Notes under the pieces: generated by a model
What the model was told of the DNA's origin: nothing
The model's input: the letters and a program-made list of their open reading frames with translations, nothing else
The model's database searches: none
NCBI GenBank assembly: GCA_947172415.1
Contig: OX359191.1
Coordinates: forward strand, 1,612,001-1,676,000
DNA length: 64,000 bases
Direction: 5' to 3'
Origin: Chondrosia reniformis
Lineage: Eukaryota > Porifera > Demospongiae > Chondrillida > Chondrillidae
Program-made: the position numbers and the translations under genes
Shown here: piece by piece, positions 63,987 through 64,000 of the stretch
Numbering within the stretch: position 1 is the first letter of the stretch
Layout of the letters: every line of letters begins with the position of its first letter

Positions 63987-64000
63987 ATTTGAGTTAAAAA

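Overview
The window looks like nuclear DNA of an early-branching animal, most likely a demosponge (Amphimedon-like). It is very AT-rich. Genes are split by many short GT-AG introns. The gene content is animal: a receptor built of sushi/CCP and FN3 domains, a Frizzled-type 7TM receptor, a nuclear-receptor zinc finger. It also carries a rich eukaryotic transposon load (DIRS-like YR retrotransposon, EnSpm/CACTA, Merlin, non-LTR remnants, MITEs, a tRNA-derived SINE). The species is an inference; no rRNA or species marker is present.

Layout. (1) 0.1-14.6 kb, minus strand: one giant gene for a type I membrane protein with about 41 CCP modules, one FN3 domain, a TM helix and the start of a cytoplasmic tail. 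Its distal half is an array of a three-exon CCP cassette (period about 0.97 kb), including a virtually identical tandem 1,949-bp block. (2) 14.6-20.1 kb: no intact gene; DNA-transposon-like repeats, a tRNA-Leu-type SINE, a 40-bp perfect palindrome, and a truncated copy of three CCP exons. (3) 20.1-27.2 kb, minus: a complete six-exon Frizzled-like receptor (594 aa as I splice it) lacking the KTxxxW motif, with a dead non-LTR retrotransposon in intron 2. A broken second copy of its first two exons lies upstream, and a fragment lies downstream. (4) 28-30.3 kb: repeats and a long inverted-repeat element.

(5) 30.3-56.9 kb: the most unusual region. A unit of about 4.2 kb is present three times. Each unit holds a head-to-head pair: a PHD-finger/coiled-coil protein (minus) and, about 190-240 bp away, a three-exon protein (plus) with a PD-(D/E)XK-nuclease-like core and a long Lys/Glu-rich coiled coil. 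Each unit has been a transposon target: a 6.3-kb DIRS-like element in the shared promoter of pair 2, a 6,258-bp EnSpm/CACTA element in intron 2 of nuclease copy B, inverted-repeat elements in the same intron of B and C, and a 1,633-bp Merlin element in PHD copy 3. The nuclease-like reading frames remain open in all three copies. The Merlin element also carries a short ORF that is clearly the first zinc finger of a nuclear receptor.

(6) 57.6-64 kb: a complete nine-exon APH/ACAD10-11-like kinase gene (plus), a two-exon secreted protein predicted to be mostly helical (minus), the last exon of a multipass membrane protein (minus), and an inverted-repeat MITE at the right edge. All exon joins were worked out by eye from splice signals, phase and domain continuity; no alignment or search was run.
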